A stretch of DNA of 6,372 nt from Zoogloeaceae bacterium (GCA_031259605.1 JAIRLE010000138.1:1-6372), one strand, 5' to 3'; numbered from the stretch's first letter, positions 1 to 6,342 are shown. The notes: generated from the sequence alone by a model not told the origin. Numbers and translations: made by a program.

Positions 1-87
1 AGCTGGCGGTTGAACGCCAACGCCAACGCCCTGTTCGGACAACGCAAGGGCCTGGGCGGCTTCGTGCAGGCCAGCTACCGCTTTTGA
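1..87 (+). CDS. C-terminal end of a probable outer-membrane beta-barrel protein (partial, 5' end outside window)
   Basis: An open frame from base 1 gives 28 residues and a TGA at 85-87. The tail is Asn/Ala-rich, then Gly-Leu-Gly-Gly-Phe, and ends in Ala-Ser-Tyr-Arg-Phe. A final beta strand with alternating hydrophobic and aromatic residues and a terminal Phe is the usual signal recognised by the BAM machinery, so a TonB-dependent receptor, porin or similar barrel is likely. That is known of the class; applying it here is inference from only 28 residues. The gene converges on clsB, whose stop lies 38 bases away. The family cannot be named from this fragment. Confidence 0.6.
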   Translation, partial: SWRLNANANALFGQRKGLGGFVQASYRF

Positions 88-108
88 CGAACATCGCCGT
101 CCGTTCTG

Positions 109-127
109 AGCGCGCGCTGTGCGCGCT
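109..127. terminator. Weak inverted repeat between convergent genes
   Basis: A 7-base stem (109-115 with 121-127) and a 5-base loop lie between the barrel gene and clsB. The repeat overlaps the clsB stop codon (126-128). No T-run follows on either strand, so it is at best a weak or Rho-assisted bidirectional terminator. It could also be chance in GC-rich sequence. Confidence 0.2.
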
Positions 128-1301
128 ACGATTTCTGGCCTTGTCCTCTGACTCCCAGCACGGTCATCAGATAGACGATGCCGTAACAGAGCCAGCGCGT
201 GAGACGGGTGATCCAGGAGCGGCGTCCCAGGGCATTCAGGGTCAGTTCCTGCGCGCCGTTGGCAATGACCTGGTTCAGGTTGGCACCCAGTTCCGCGGAA
301 AATGGACCGTCCAGGACGGCGACGTTGCTTTCCCTGGCAAGGAACAGACTGAAAGGATCGATGTTGAAGGAGCCGACGGTTGCCCATTTCTGGTCGATGA
401 CCGCGACCTTGGCGTGCAGGAATCCCTGCTGGTATTCAAAGATGCGCACGCCCGCGCGCAGCAGCAGGCCATAGAGCGTCTGCGCGGCATAGTGCAATAC
501 GGGATGGTCGCTTTTGCCCTGCAACAGCACGGTAACGCGAATGCCGCGCCGGGCGGCGTTGGTCAGGGCGCGCCGGAAACGCAGTCCAGGGAAAAAATAG
601 GCATTGGCGATGACGATGGAAACACGCGCGGCGCGCATGGCTTCCAGATAGGCATTGGCAATGGTATTGCGATGGCGGATGTTGTTGCGCAGCAAGAAAG
701 CCGCCTGCTGGAAGCCCGCCACCCGCGGACGCGGCAGATCGTCCGCGGGCAGGCGATCGCGGTGCTTGAGGCTGACCCAGGCGACTTTTTCCCAGTCGCG
801 CCGCAAGATGTCCCAGATCGGAACCAGCAGCGGCCCTTCGATGCGCACGGAGTAATCGAGACGCGGGCCGATATGGGCGGGAACATTGCGATCGTCGATG
901 ATGTTGATGCCGCCGACGAAGGCGACGCGCCCGTCGATGGCGACGAGTTTGCGATGCAGGCGGCGCAGGCGATGGCGGCGCAGACGAAACACACCGGGAA
1001 AGCGGGCGATTTCCGCGCGGAACACCAGCGCCGCCACGCCTGCCGTGCGCAAGGTCTCGCCAAAGGAGGAGACGAAATCCCGCGAGCCGAAGCCATCGAC
1101 CAGCACCCGTACCTTGACGCCGCGCCGTGCCGCTTCCGTGAGCGCCGCCGCGACCGCCCGGCCAATGGCGTCGTCGGCAAAGATATAGGTCTGCAAGAAG
1201 ATTTCCCGCCGCGCCGCCGCTATCGCCGCGAGAAGCGCGGGGAAATATGCCTCGCCGCAGCAAAGCAGGGCAATGCGATTGCCGCCGGTAAATTCCGTCA
1301 T
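126..1301 (-). CDS. clsB: Cardiolipin synthase B-type phospholipase D family protein
   Basis: The 391-residue product belongs to the phospholipase D superfamily. It would make cardiolipin or a related phospholipid by phosphatidyl transfer at the inner membrane. Both HKD motifs are intact: H116-x-K118-x4-D123 followed by GG and N133, and H296-x-K298-x4-D303 followed by S311 and N313. The N-terminus has no membrane segments, unlike ClsA, and length and layout fit ClsB (E. coli ClsB is about 413 residues). One hydrophobic stretch lies at residues 365-383. The ATG is preceded at 5 bases by AAGGGA (1307-1312), which overlaps the stop of the upstream radical SAM gene, so coupled translation is likely. 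It is the last gene of the rppH cluster. The family is secure; ClsB-type activity rather than another PLD transferase is inferred. Confidence 0.92.
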   Translation of the reverse strand: MTEFTGGNRIALLCCGEAYFPALLAAIAAARREIFLQTYIFADDAIGRAVAAALTEAARRGVKVRVLVDGFGSRDFVSSFGETLRTAGVAALVFRAEIARFPGVFRLRRHRLRRLHRKLVAIDGRVAFVGGINIIDDRNVPAHIGPRLDYSVRIEGPLLVPIWDILRRDWEKVAWVSLKHRDRLPADDLPRPRVAGFQQAAFLLRNNIRHRNTIANAYLEAMRAARVSIVIANAYFFPGLRFRRALTNAARRGIRVTVLLQGKSDHPVLHYAAQTLYGLLLRAGVRIFEYQQGFLHAKVAVIDQKWATVGSFNIDPFSLFLARESNVAVLDGPFSAELGANLNQVIANGAQELTLNALGRRSWITRLTRWLCYGIVYLMTVLGVRGQGQKS

Positions 1302-1310
1302 GCGCGTCCC

Positions 1311-2207
1311 TTACAGCCCGCGCGCCCAGGCCGGGCGCAGGGGCGCGGTTTCCGGACGCGCCAGCGCGGACTGTAGCTGGTTCAGCAGTTTTTCCTTGTC
1401 CTCCGGCAGATTGCCGCGCAAGGACAGCCAGTTGGAAGCGTGATCGCTGCGAAAGACGCTGCGTTTCAATTCGAGCCGTTCGATGAAGCGCGCCAGCTCA
1501 CCCAGCAATCCGGGGATGGAAAGCGGCGTCCATTCCGGAAAAGCGGCGCGAAAACGCGCTTCGCCCAGCGGAAAACTCAATACCAGCGTCGCCAGGTATT
1601 CCGGCTGCGCGGCGTTCATCAGTTCGGCGGAATGCCGCGCGTGCGCATCGCTCAAGACTTCGCCGCCCAGTCCGTTCAGGATCATCACCGAACGGCGTAT
1701 GCCCGCCGCGCCCAGTTTTTCCAGACCTTCCAGCGTACTGGCGAACGTTTCGCCCTTGTTGATTCGGGCAAGCACGGCGTCATCGCCGGATTCCGCGCCC
1801 ACATACACCAGGGAAAGCCCCGCCGCCGCCAGTTCCCGCAATTCCGCCACGCTCTTTTTTTGCACATTGCGCGGCAGACCGTAGCAGGAGACCCGATGTA
1901 CGGCGGGCAGGTGCGCACGAATGGCGAAGAGCACTTCCAGCAGACGCCGGGTCGGCAAGACCAGCGCGTCGCCGTCCGCGAGAAAGATCCGGCGAATGTC
2001 CGCCGCGCCCGCCGCTTTTCCCAGCGCCTGGATGCCCGCCAGCACTTCTGAGGCGTCCCGCGCGCGAAAGCGTTTCTGCGGAGCGGTGTACATCTCGCAA
2101 AAAGCGCAGCGATTCCATGAACAACCGTCCGTCAGCGGCAAAATCAGGGAACGCGCCTCGCTGGGCGGACGATAGACCGGCTCGATGTAACGCAGGGGAA
2201 AACCCAT
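1311..2207 (-). CDS. Radical SAM protein of unknown specific function
   Basis: The 298-residue protein has an N-terminal radical SAM cluster motif C29-x4-C34-x2-C37 within GCSWNRCAFCEMY. The spacing is CX4CX2C rather than the commonest CX3CX2C. Similar GCSxNxCxFC sequences occur in an uncharacterised Elp3/COG1032-like radical SAM group, so all three cysteines should still bind a [4Fe-4S] cluster and cleave SAM. The barrel core shows FLADGDAL (75-82) and YVGAESGDD (135-143), typical of the SAM-contacting strands. The C-terminus carries a HASN motif (256-259) and LRGNLPEDKE (263-272), which I recall as conserved in this subgroup. There is no second Cys cluster for SPASM or auxiliary clusters and no B12 domain. 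The ATG has GAAGGA (2216-2221) 8 bases upstream. It sits 27 bases after the CNP1-like gene and 9 before clsB. Substrate unknown. Confidence 0.9.
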   Translation of the reverse strand: MGFPLRYIEPVYRPPSEARSLILPLTDGCSWNRCAFCEMYTAPQKRFRARDASEVLAGIQALGKAAGAADIRRIFLADGDALVLPTRRLLEVLFAIRAHLPAVHRVSCYGLPRNVQKKSVAELRELAAAGLSLVYVGAESGDDAVLARINKGETFASTLEGLEKLGAAGIRRSVMILNGLGGEVLSDAHARHSAELMNAAQPEYLATLVLSFPLGEARFRAAFPEWTPLSIPGLLGELARFIERLELKRSVFRSDHASNWLSLRGNLPEDKEKLLNQLQSALARPETAPLRPAWARGL

Positions 2208-2234
2208 GGCGCATGTCCTTCGCGAGCGGAAAAA

Positions 2235-2819
2235 TCAGGGCGCTTCGGCCCAGGGTTCGCCTTCTTTTTCGATGGCCCGCCGGACGCTTTGGGCATCGGC
2301 AGCGATCAGGCCGTTCGGACAGAAGAAATCCATGAACAGGGCGGCGTGATAACGGTTGGCGGTTTCGTTGCGGATGCGCGTCCATTGACTGCCGCGCGCG
2401 GATACCCAAGTGTTTTCATGAACGCGACCCACGGCATAGGTACGTTTTTCGCGGCTCTGGCAGCGCATTCCTTCATGGCTGACGTTCTTGATGCCGGAGG
2501 GCGTGACAATCATCAGGGTATAGCGCACCACGCCGTCGCTGCCAATGCCGATGTTCTTGACATCGATGAAAAAGCGGTTGCGGGTGGCGGCGCTCACATA
2601 GAAGCTGTAGAAATCCTGCGGCTCCGGATAGCCGGGGAGTTCGACCTGGTTTTCTTTCCAGTCCGCGCGTTCTTCTTCGTCTTCGTCGGAAGTATAGGTG
2701 TCGCGCTTACCGTAGCCATAGACATCACCATCCCTCGGCGCGGCCTGGAGGGTGAGGCAGAAAACCGCCGCGCCAAGACACAGCAGCGCCCCGCGGCAAC
2801 GCGCCCGGATATTCTTCAT
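2235..2819 (-). CDS. CNP1-like family exported protein
   Basis: The 194-residue product starts with a signal peptide: basic residues, a hydrophobic core at about 11-25 and probable cleavage near Ala26/Ala27. It is therefore likely periplasmic. No lipobox is visible. The mature N-terminus has an acidic run (residues 45-50). The rest, with YPEPQDFYSFYVS and RFFIDVKNIGIGSDGVVRYT, matches my recollection of the CNP1-like family of Betaproteobacteria, whose function is unknown. Two mature-region cysteines (120, 167) could form a disulfide. The frame stays open much further upstream, but that part lies inside rppH. The ATG at 2819 is chosen because it gives the signal peptide, has GGAAG (2827-2831) 7 bases upstream, and overlaps the rppH stop as ATGA. 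The pairing with rppH suggests co-expression, not a known joint function. Confidence 0.85.
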   Translation of the reverse strand: MKNIRARCRGALLCLGAAVFCLTLQAAPRDGDVYGYGKRDTYTSDEDEEERADWKENQVELPGYPEPQDFYSFYVSAATRNRFFIDVKNIGIGSDGVVRYTLMIVTPSGIKNVSHEGMRCQSREKRTYAVGRVHENTWVSARGSQWTRIRNETANRYHAALFMDFFCPNGLIAADAQSVRRAIEKEGEPWAEAP

Positions 2820-3343
2820 GCTTCGACTTCCGAAACGGTCTCTGGCGCGACGGATGGCGTCCAGGTTTTTCCGCATCCAAGAAAACGCGCCAGTTCGTTC
2901 AACGCTTGGGTGTAGACATCGCGCTTGAATTCGATGACGTTTTCCAGCGGCGTCCAGTAATCGAGCCAGCGCCAGGCGTCGAATTCGGGATGCGTGGAGG
3001 CGCGCAGGGAAATGCTGCTGTCGTGGCCGGCGAGCCTCAGCAAGAACCAGATCTGTTTTTGTCCCTTGTAGGAGCCGCGCCATTCGCGTTTGATCCAGTG
3101 TGTCGGCACCTCATAGCGCAACCAGCCTCGGGTTCGGCCCAGGATATGCACGTGTTCGGGGCGCAACCCGATTTCTTCGTGCAGTTCGCGGTACATGGCT
3201 TCCTCCGGCGTTTCGCCGCGTTTGATGCCGCCTTGCGGGAACTGCCAGGAATGCGCCCGTATCCGTTTTCCCCAGAAAACCTCGTTTTTGGCGTTGCACA
3301 AGACGATGCCGACATTCGGGCGAAAGCCTTCGCGGTCGAGCAT
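2816..3343 (-). CDS. rppH: RNA pyrophosphohydrolase (Nudix hydrolase)
   Basis: RppH removes pyrophosphate from the 5' triphosphate (or diphosphate) end of mRNAs, opening them to RNase E-dependent decay in the cytoplasm. The 175-residue product is almost the length of E. coli RppH (176). It follows that protein from the start, with GFRPNVGIVLCN, then HSWQFPQGG, and a perfect Nudix box at residues 38-60: G38, E44, R52-E53-L54, E56-E57, G59. E53, E56 and E57 are the expected metal ligands. Further RppH-specific blocks are RGWLRYEVP, KQIWFLLRL, PEFDAWRW and EFKRDVY. The ATG has AGGA (3350-3353) 6 bases upstream. It is first in a four-gene minus-strand cluster and overlaps the CNP1-like gene by 4 bases. 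The C-terminal tail differs from E. coli, which is usual. Confidence 0.97.
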   Translation of the reverse strand: MLDREGFRPNVGIVLCNAKNEVFWGKRIRAHSWQFPQGGIKRGETPEEAMYRELHEEIGLRPEHVHILGRTRGWLRYEVPTHWIKREWRGSYKGQKQIWFLLRLAGHDSSISLRASTHPEFDAWRWLDYWTPLENVIEFKRDVYTQALNELARFLGCGKTWTPSVAPETVSEVEA

Positions 3344-3362
3344 GATGTGTCCTGCTAAATTG

Positions 3363-3389
3363 TTGACTTAGGGCGAATTCTTCCATAAT
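3363..3389 (+). promoter_or_regulatory. Candidate sigma-70 promoter for proS
   Basis: TTGACT (3363-3368) matches the -35 consensus at five of six bases, and CATAAT (3384-3389) matches the -10 at five of six. The spacer is only 15 bases, shorter than optimal. An alternative -10, TAGAAT (3421-3426), also matches five of six and would give a short leader, but it lacks a good -35 at 17 bases. Either or both may serve proS and the two genes behind it. Confidence 0.3.
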
Positions 3390-3405
3390 TGTAACTTCCA
3401 TGCAA
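3377..3405 (-). promoter_or_regulatory. Weak candidate promoter for the rppH cluster
   Basis: On the minus strand TTGCAT (3400-3405) lies 17 bases before AAGAAT (3377-3382). The matches are three and four of six. A better -10-like hexamer, TACAAT (3388-3393), has no recognisable -35 at the right distance. The element overlaps the proposed proS promoter, so the two directions might compete. Confidence 0.2.
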
Positions 3406-3455
3406 AATTACCTGCCGTTGTAGAATTCCGTTTTTTTGCCAAGTGGATGTTTTTT

Positions 3456-5183
3456 ATGCGTTCTTCCCGCTTCTTCTTTGCCACCTTGAAAGAAGCGCCC
3501 GCTGACGCGGACGCGATCAGCCAGAAACTCATGTTGCGCGCCGGACTCATCAAGCGCGCCGCTTCCGGCGTATACACCTGGATGCCGATGGGATTGCGGG
3601 TACTGCGCAAGGTGGAGCGCGTCATCCGCGAGGAAATGAACCTGGCGGGCGCGGTCGAACTCCTGATGCCCGCCGTGCAGCCCGCCGAACTCTGGCAGGA
3701 ATCGGGACGCTGGGAAAAATACGGCCCGGAACTGCTGCGCTTCAAGGATCGGCGCCAGCGCGATTTCGTCATCGGCCCGACGCATGAGGAAGTCATCACC
3801 GACGTGGTGCGCCGTGACGTGAAAAGTTATCGCCAGTTGCCGCTGCACTTCTACCAGATCCAGACCAAGTTCCGCGATGAAATCCGTCCCCGCTTCGGCG
3901 TCATGCGCGGACGCGAATTCCTGATGAAAGACGGTTACTCCTTTCACACAAGTTTCGCGGATTTGCAGCGTGAATATGCGGTGATGCACGCCACCTACAG
4001 CCGCATCTTCACCCGTCTGGGACTTGAGTTTCGCGCCGTGGCGGCGGATACCGGTGCCATCGGCGGCACTGGCTCGCACGAATTCCACGTGATTGCCGAA
4101 ACCGGCGAGGACGACATCGCCTACTGCCCGGATTCCGATTACGCCGCCAATGTCGAACTGGCCGAGGCCCTGGCCCCGCCCACGCCCCGCCCCGCCGCTT
4201 CCGCCGCGCTGGAAAAAGTCTCCACGCCCGGCAAGACGACCTGCGCCGAAGTTGCCGAATGCTTGCATATTCCCCTGCAACGGCTGGTCAAGGCCATCGC
4301 CGTGGTGAGCGCGACCGGGGAAGAGAAAAATTTCGTCCTGCTGCTTTTGCGCGGCGACCATGAATTGAACGAAATCAAGACGGGCAAGATCGGCGGTCTT
4401 GCGGAGTTTCGTTTTGCTTCCGAATCCGAAATCGTGGAATTTCTGGGCTGCGAGGCGGGCTATATCGGTCCCGTGGGCGTGGATTTGAACAGGGTGCGCG
4501 TCATTGCCGACCGCAGCGTGGCGGCGATGGGCAATTTCGTCTGCGGCGCGAACGCGGCGGGCTTTCATCTGGCCGGCGTCAATTTTGGCCGCGACTGCCC
4601 GGAACCGGAAGTCGCCGACCTGAGAAACGTCGTCCCCGGCGATCCTTCACCGGATAAAAAGGGCACGCTGGCGTTGTGTCGCGGCATCGAGGTCGGACAT
4701 ATCTTTCAGTTGCGCACGACCTACGCGCGCGCGCTGGAATGCTGCTACCTGGATGAACAGGGCAAGCGCCAGGTCATGGAAATGGGCTGCTACGGCATCG
4801 GCGTTTCGCGCATCGTCGGCGCGGCCATCGAACAGGGAAACGATGCCAAAGGAATCATATTTCCCGCCGCCATCGCGCCTTTCCAGATCGCCATCGTGCC
4901 GATGGGGTACCACAAGAACGAAGCGGTAAAGGCCGCCGCCGACCAGCTTTACGCGGAACTTTCCGCCGCCGGGTTCGAGGTGTTGCTTGATGATCGCGAT
5001 GAGCGTCCCGGCGTGATGTTCGCCGACATGGAGCTGATCGGCATTCCGGGGCGCATCGTCGTGGGCGAGCGCGGCTTGAAAGAGGGCAGTCTGGAATGGA
5101 AGGGGCGGCGGGATGACGCGGCTGTCCTGCTGGAAAAAAGCGCCTTGCTGTCTTTTCTGAAAGAAAAACTGTGCGTCGCCTGA
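3456..5183 (+). CDS. proS: Prolyl-tRNA synthetase, bacterial type with INS editing domain
   Basis: This class II enzyme charges tRNA(Pro) with proline in the cytoplasm. The 575-residue product aligns along its whole length with E. coli ProRS (572). Motif 1 lies in the N-terminal 80 residues (ASGVYTW to VELLMPAVQP), motif 2 starts at FRDE near residue 139, and motif 3 is GCYGIGVSR from residue 444. The editing INS domain sits between motifs 2 and 3, roughly 224-407. It keeps the conserved lysine at position 279, the same number as the E. coli residue needed to clear Ala-tRNA(Pro). The C-terminal anticodon-binding domain includes LLDDRDERPGVMFADMELIG. The frame has an ATG three codons earlier (3447), but MRSSRFF matches the E. 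coli start and a weak GTGGA lies 8 bases before the 3456 ATG. The last 13 bases overlap the transglycosylase gene. Confidence 0.98.
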   Translation: MRSSRFFFATLKEAPADADAISQKLMLRAGLIKRAASGVYTWMPMGLRVLRKVERVIREEMNLAGAVELLMPAVQPAELWQESGRWEKYGPELLRFKDRRQRDFVIGPTHEEVITDVVRRDVKSYRQLPLHFYQIQTKFRDEIRPRFGVMRGREFLMKDGYSFHTSFADLQREYAVMHATYSRIFTRLGLEFRAVAADTGAIGGTGSHEFHVIAETGEDDIAYCPDSDYAANVELAEALAPPTPRPAASAALEKVSTPGKTTCAEVAECLHIPLQRLVKAIAVVSATGEEKNFVLLLLRGDHELNEIKTGKIGGLAEFRFASESEIVEFLGCEAGYIGPVGVDLNRVRVIADRSVAAMGNFVCGANAAGFHLAGVNFGRDCPEPEVADLRNVVPGDPSPDKKGTLALCRGIEVGHIFQLRTTYARALECCYLDEQGKRQVMEMGCYGIGVSRIVGAAIEQGNDAKGIIFPAAIAPFQIAIVPMGYHKNEAVKAAADQLYAELSAAGFEVLLDDRDERPGVMFADMELIGIPGRIVVGERGLKEGSLEWKGRRDDAAVLLEKSALLSFLKEKLCVA

Positions 5184-5785
5184 TTGTCGCGCTGCTGTTC
5201 CTTGCGCTTTCCCCCGCGCTCTGGGCGGGGGCGCAGCAGTATGAACCCTTGTCCGCCAGCGTCCGGGCGGCGTTATCCGGCGCGATTGCCGACAAAAAAC
5301 CGCCGGGCAGCTCCTTCAAGAATTACGCCGAGGCATTGGCCTGGCTTTCCGCCATGTCGGAACGCCTGTCTGGCCGTATACCCGATCAGGAATACCGGCT
5401 GGAACTCCTGCGCGCCATCCACTACGAAGCCACCCGCGCCGGACTCGATCCGCAGTTGGTGCTGGGGCTGATCCAGGTGGAATCCGGTTTTCGCAAATAT
5501 GCCGTATCTTCCGCCGGTGCCAGGGGTTACATGCAGGTCATGCCGTTCTGGATCAAGGTCATTGGCCAGCCTGACGACAACCTGTTTCACCTGCGCACCA
5601 ACCTGCGCTACGGCTGCACCATCCTGCGCCATTACCTGAACATCGAGAACGGCAACCTCTTCCGCGCCCTGGGACGCTACAACGGCAGCTTGGGGCGCGC
5701 CGAATATCCGAATCTGGTCAAGTCTGCCTGGGAACGCTGGCGTCTTGATTCCGCCGCCGGGAGCGCAAATGAACAAACGCCATGA
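5171..5785 (+). CDS. Lytic transglycosylase (SLT domain), exported
   Basis: The 204-residue protein has a signal peptide (MRRLIVALLF core, likely cleavage around residues 19-22) and a C-terminal SLT/GH23 domain from about residue 78. This fold cleaves the MurNAc-GlcNAc bond of peptidoglycan non-hydrolytically to leave 1,6-anhydroMurNAc. The catalytic glutamate is E104 in IQVESGF. The following SSAGARGYMQVMP (113-125) and RYNGS (169-173) are the other hallmark motifs, with Tyr in place of the frequent Leu before MQ. It is a small single-domain enzyme, not the large Slt70 type. The GTG start at 5171 lies inside the end of proS and gives the complete signal peptide; no strong Shine-Dalgarno is seen, which suggests translational coupling. 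The next gene starts 17 bases before its stop. Exact cellular role (growth, division, secretion-system assembly) is unknown. Confidence 0.93.
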   Translation: MRRLIVALLFLALSPALWAGAQQYEPLSASVRAALSGAIADKKPPGSSFKNYAEALAWLSAMSERLSGRIPDQEYRLELLRAIHYEATRAGLDPQLVLGLIQVESGFRKYAVSSAGARGYMQVMPFWIKVIGQPDDNLFHLRTNLRYGCTILRHYLNIENGNLFRALGRYNGSLGRAEYPNLVKSAWERWRLDSAAGSANEQTP

Positions 5786-6236
5786 CGCCGATTCCGCGTC
5801 CGTTTCGCGCAGATGCCGCTGTCCTTGTCGCGGGCTGGCCGTGGCGCTGGCCTTGACTCTGAGCGTATCGCTGGCCGCCTGCACGCGCATGCCGGGAAAA
5901 AACGCGGGAACACCGCCGATCGTCGCGCCTTTTTGCCTGGGAGAATACGAACAGACATGCGGCATTGTCAGCGAACAGGGCGACATCGTGCTGGCGCCAA
6001 GGGAAGGCCGGATCGAGCACTTCAATACGGACGGCGAGGCAACTTTTTTTGACCGGAAAAGCGGAAAATACGGCGTATTGGATTACCGGGGGAAAATCAT
6101 CGTTCCGCCCAGCCTGGGCAATTCCGGCTGGAAGAGCAGGGCGCAACGCGCCAGGGAAGCGGAAGCCAAGAAGCAGCAGGCTCCCGATCCTTTTTTGCCC
6201 GTCGATCTGGTCATCGTAAAACCAACTCCGGTTTGA
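5769..6236 (+). CDS. Small predicted lipoprotein with WG-type beta repeats
   Basis: The 155-residue product has a long N-terminal region with Arg and an unusual CRCPC stretch (16-20), a hydrophobic core (22-35) and the lipobox LAAC, so Cys38 should be lipidated after signal peptidase II cleavage. The mature part has two short repeats with the look of WG repeats: CGIVSEQGDIVLAP (64-77) and KYGVLDYRGKIIVPP (100-114), with a related segment between them. The tail is charged (RAREAEAKKQQ) and then Pro-rich. The ATG has GGGAG (5759-5763) 5 bases upstream; the frame continues to a TTG at 5745 but without a better site. Its start lies inside the transglycosylase gene, so the pair is probably co-translated. 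I do not recognise a named family. The lipoprotein and repeat assignments are from motif inspection; function is unknown. Confidence 0.82.
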   Translation: MNKRHDADSASVSRRCRCPCRGLAVALALTLSVSLAACTRMPGKNAGTPPIVAPFCLGEYEQTCGIVSEQGDIVLAPREGRIEHFNTDGEATFFDRKSGKYGVLDYRGKIIVPPSLGNSGWKSRAQRAREAEAKKQQAPDPFLPVDLVIVKPTPV

Positions 6237-6262
6237 AACCTCGCCCGTAAGAAAGGCGCGAA

Positions 6263-6296
6263 GGTCGAGACCCCCGCCGCGGGCGGGGGGTCGACC
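6263..6296 (+). terminator. Strong GC hairpin downstream of the proS cluster
   Basis: The outer stem GGTCGA/TCGACC (6263-6268 with 6291-6296) and the inner stem CCCCCGCC/GGCGGGGG (6271-6278 with 6282-6289) are separated by a 2x1 internal loop, and the terminal loop is three bases (6279-6281). It starts 26 bases after the lipoprotein stop, where a terminator would be expected. No T-run follows, so it is not a classical intrinsic terminator; it might protect the 3' end or act with Rho. Confidence 0.45.
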
Positions 6297-6318
6297 GGAT
6301 CCCATAACCAGGGGTGGG

Positions 6319-6342
6319 AAAAACCAGACCCAATGGGTTGGT
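6319..6342 (-). terminator. Possible intrinsic terminator for a convergent gene beyond the window
   Basis: On the minus strand an imperfect hairpin (6334-6342 with 6323-6332, one bulge and a very tight loop) leads straight into TTTTT (6319-6323). This would suit a minus-strand gene entering from the right. The stem is weak and the local sequence quality is in doubt. Confidence 0.2.

Larger units (their letters stand above)
3344..3455. promoter_or_regulatory. Divergent intergenic region between rppH and proS
   Basis: This 112-base stretch is distinctly AT-richer than the coding sequence around it and is the only sizeable gap between divergent genes, so it should hold the promoters of both clusters. 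It contains two GAATTC hexamers (3375-3380, 3423-3428) and a T-run at 3431-3437. I see no T-box, riboswitch or stable attenuator fold. Confidence 0.6.

Noticed and set aside
84..1376. 430-codon open frame on the plus strand, opposite clsB
   Set aside because: It lies antisense to a complete PLD protein with both HKD motifs, begins at a TTG inside the barrel gene's end, and its translation shows low-complexity Gln/Arg/Gly/Ala composition with no recognisable domain. Long antisense frames are expected in GC-rich DNA.
1440..2051. Plus-strand open frame opposite the radical SAM gene
   Set aside because: It is a shadow of a well-supported radical SAM gene and has no ribosome site or motif of its own.
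2820..3083. N-terminal extension of the CNP1-like protein by 88 residues
   Set aside because: The extension overlaps rppH entirely and would bury the signal peptide; the ATG at 2819 has a ribosome site and a typical ATGA overlap.
3375..3428. Two GAATTC hexamers in the rppH-proS gap as a possible operator pair
   Set aside because: The flanking bases differ and the hexamer is a self-complementary six-mer that occurs readily by chance in AT-richer DNA.
3447..3455. Earlier ATG for proS
   Set aside because: The MRSSRFF start at 3456 matches E. coli ProRS and has better, though weak, spacing from GTGGA.
3408..4568. 386-codon open frame on the minus strand, opposite proS
   Set aside because: It mirrors the codons of proS, extends through the proposed promoter region, and has no domain I recognise.
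5745..5768. TTG start adding eight residues to the lipoprotein
   Set aside because: The ATG at 5769 has GGGAG at 5 bases and gives an already long signal-peptide n-region.
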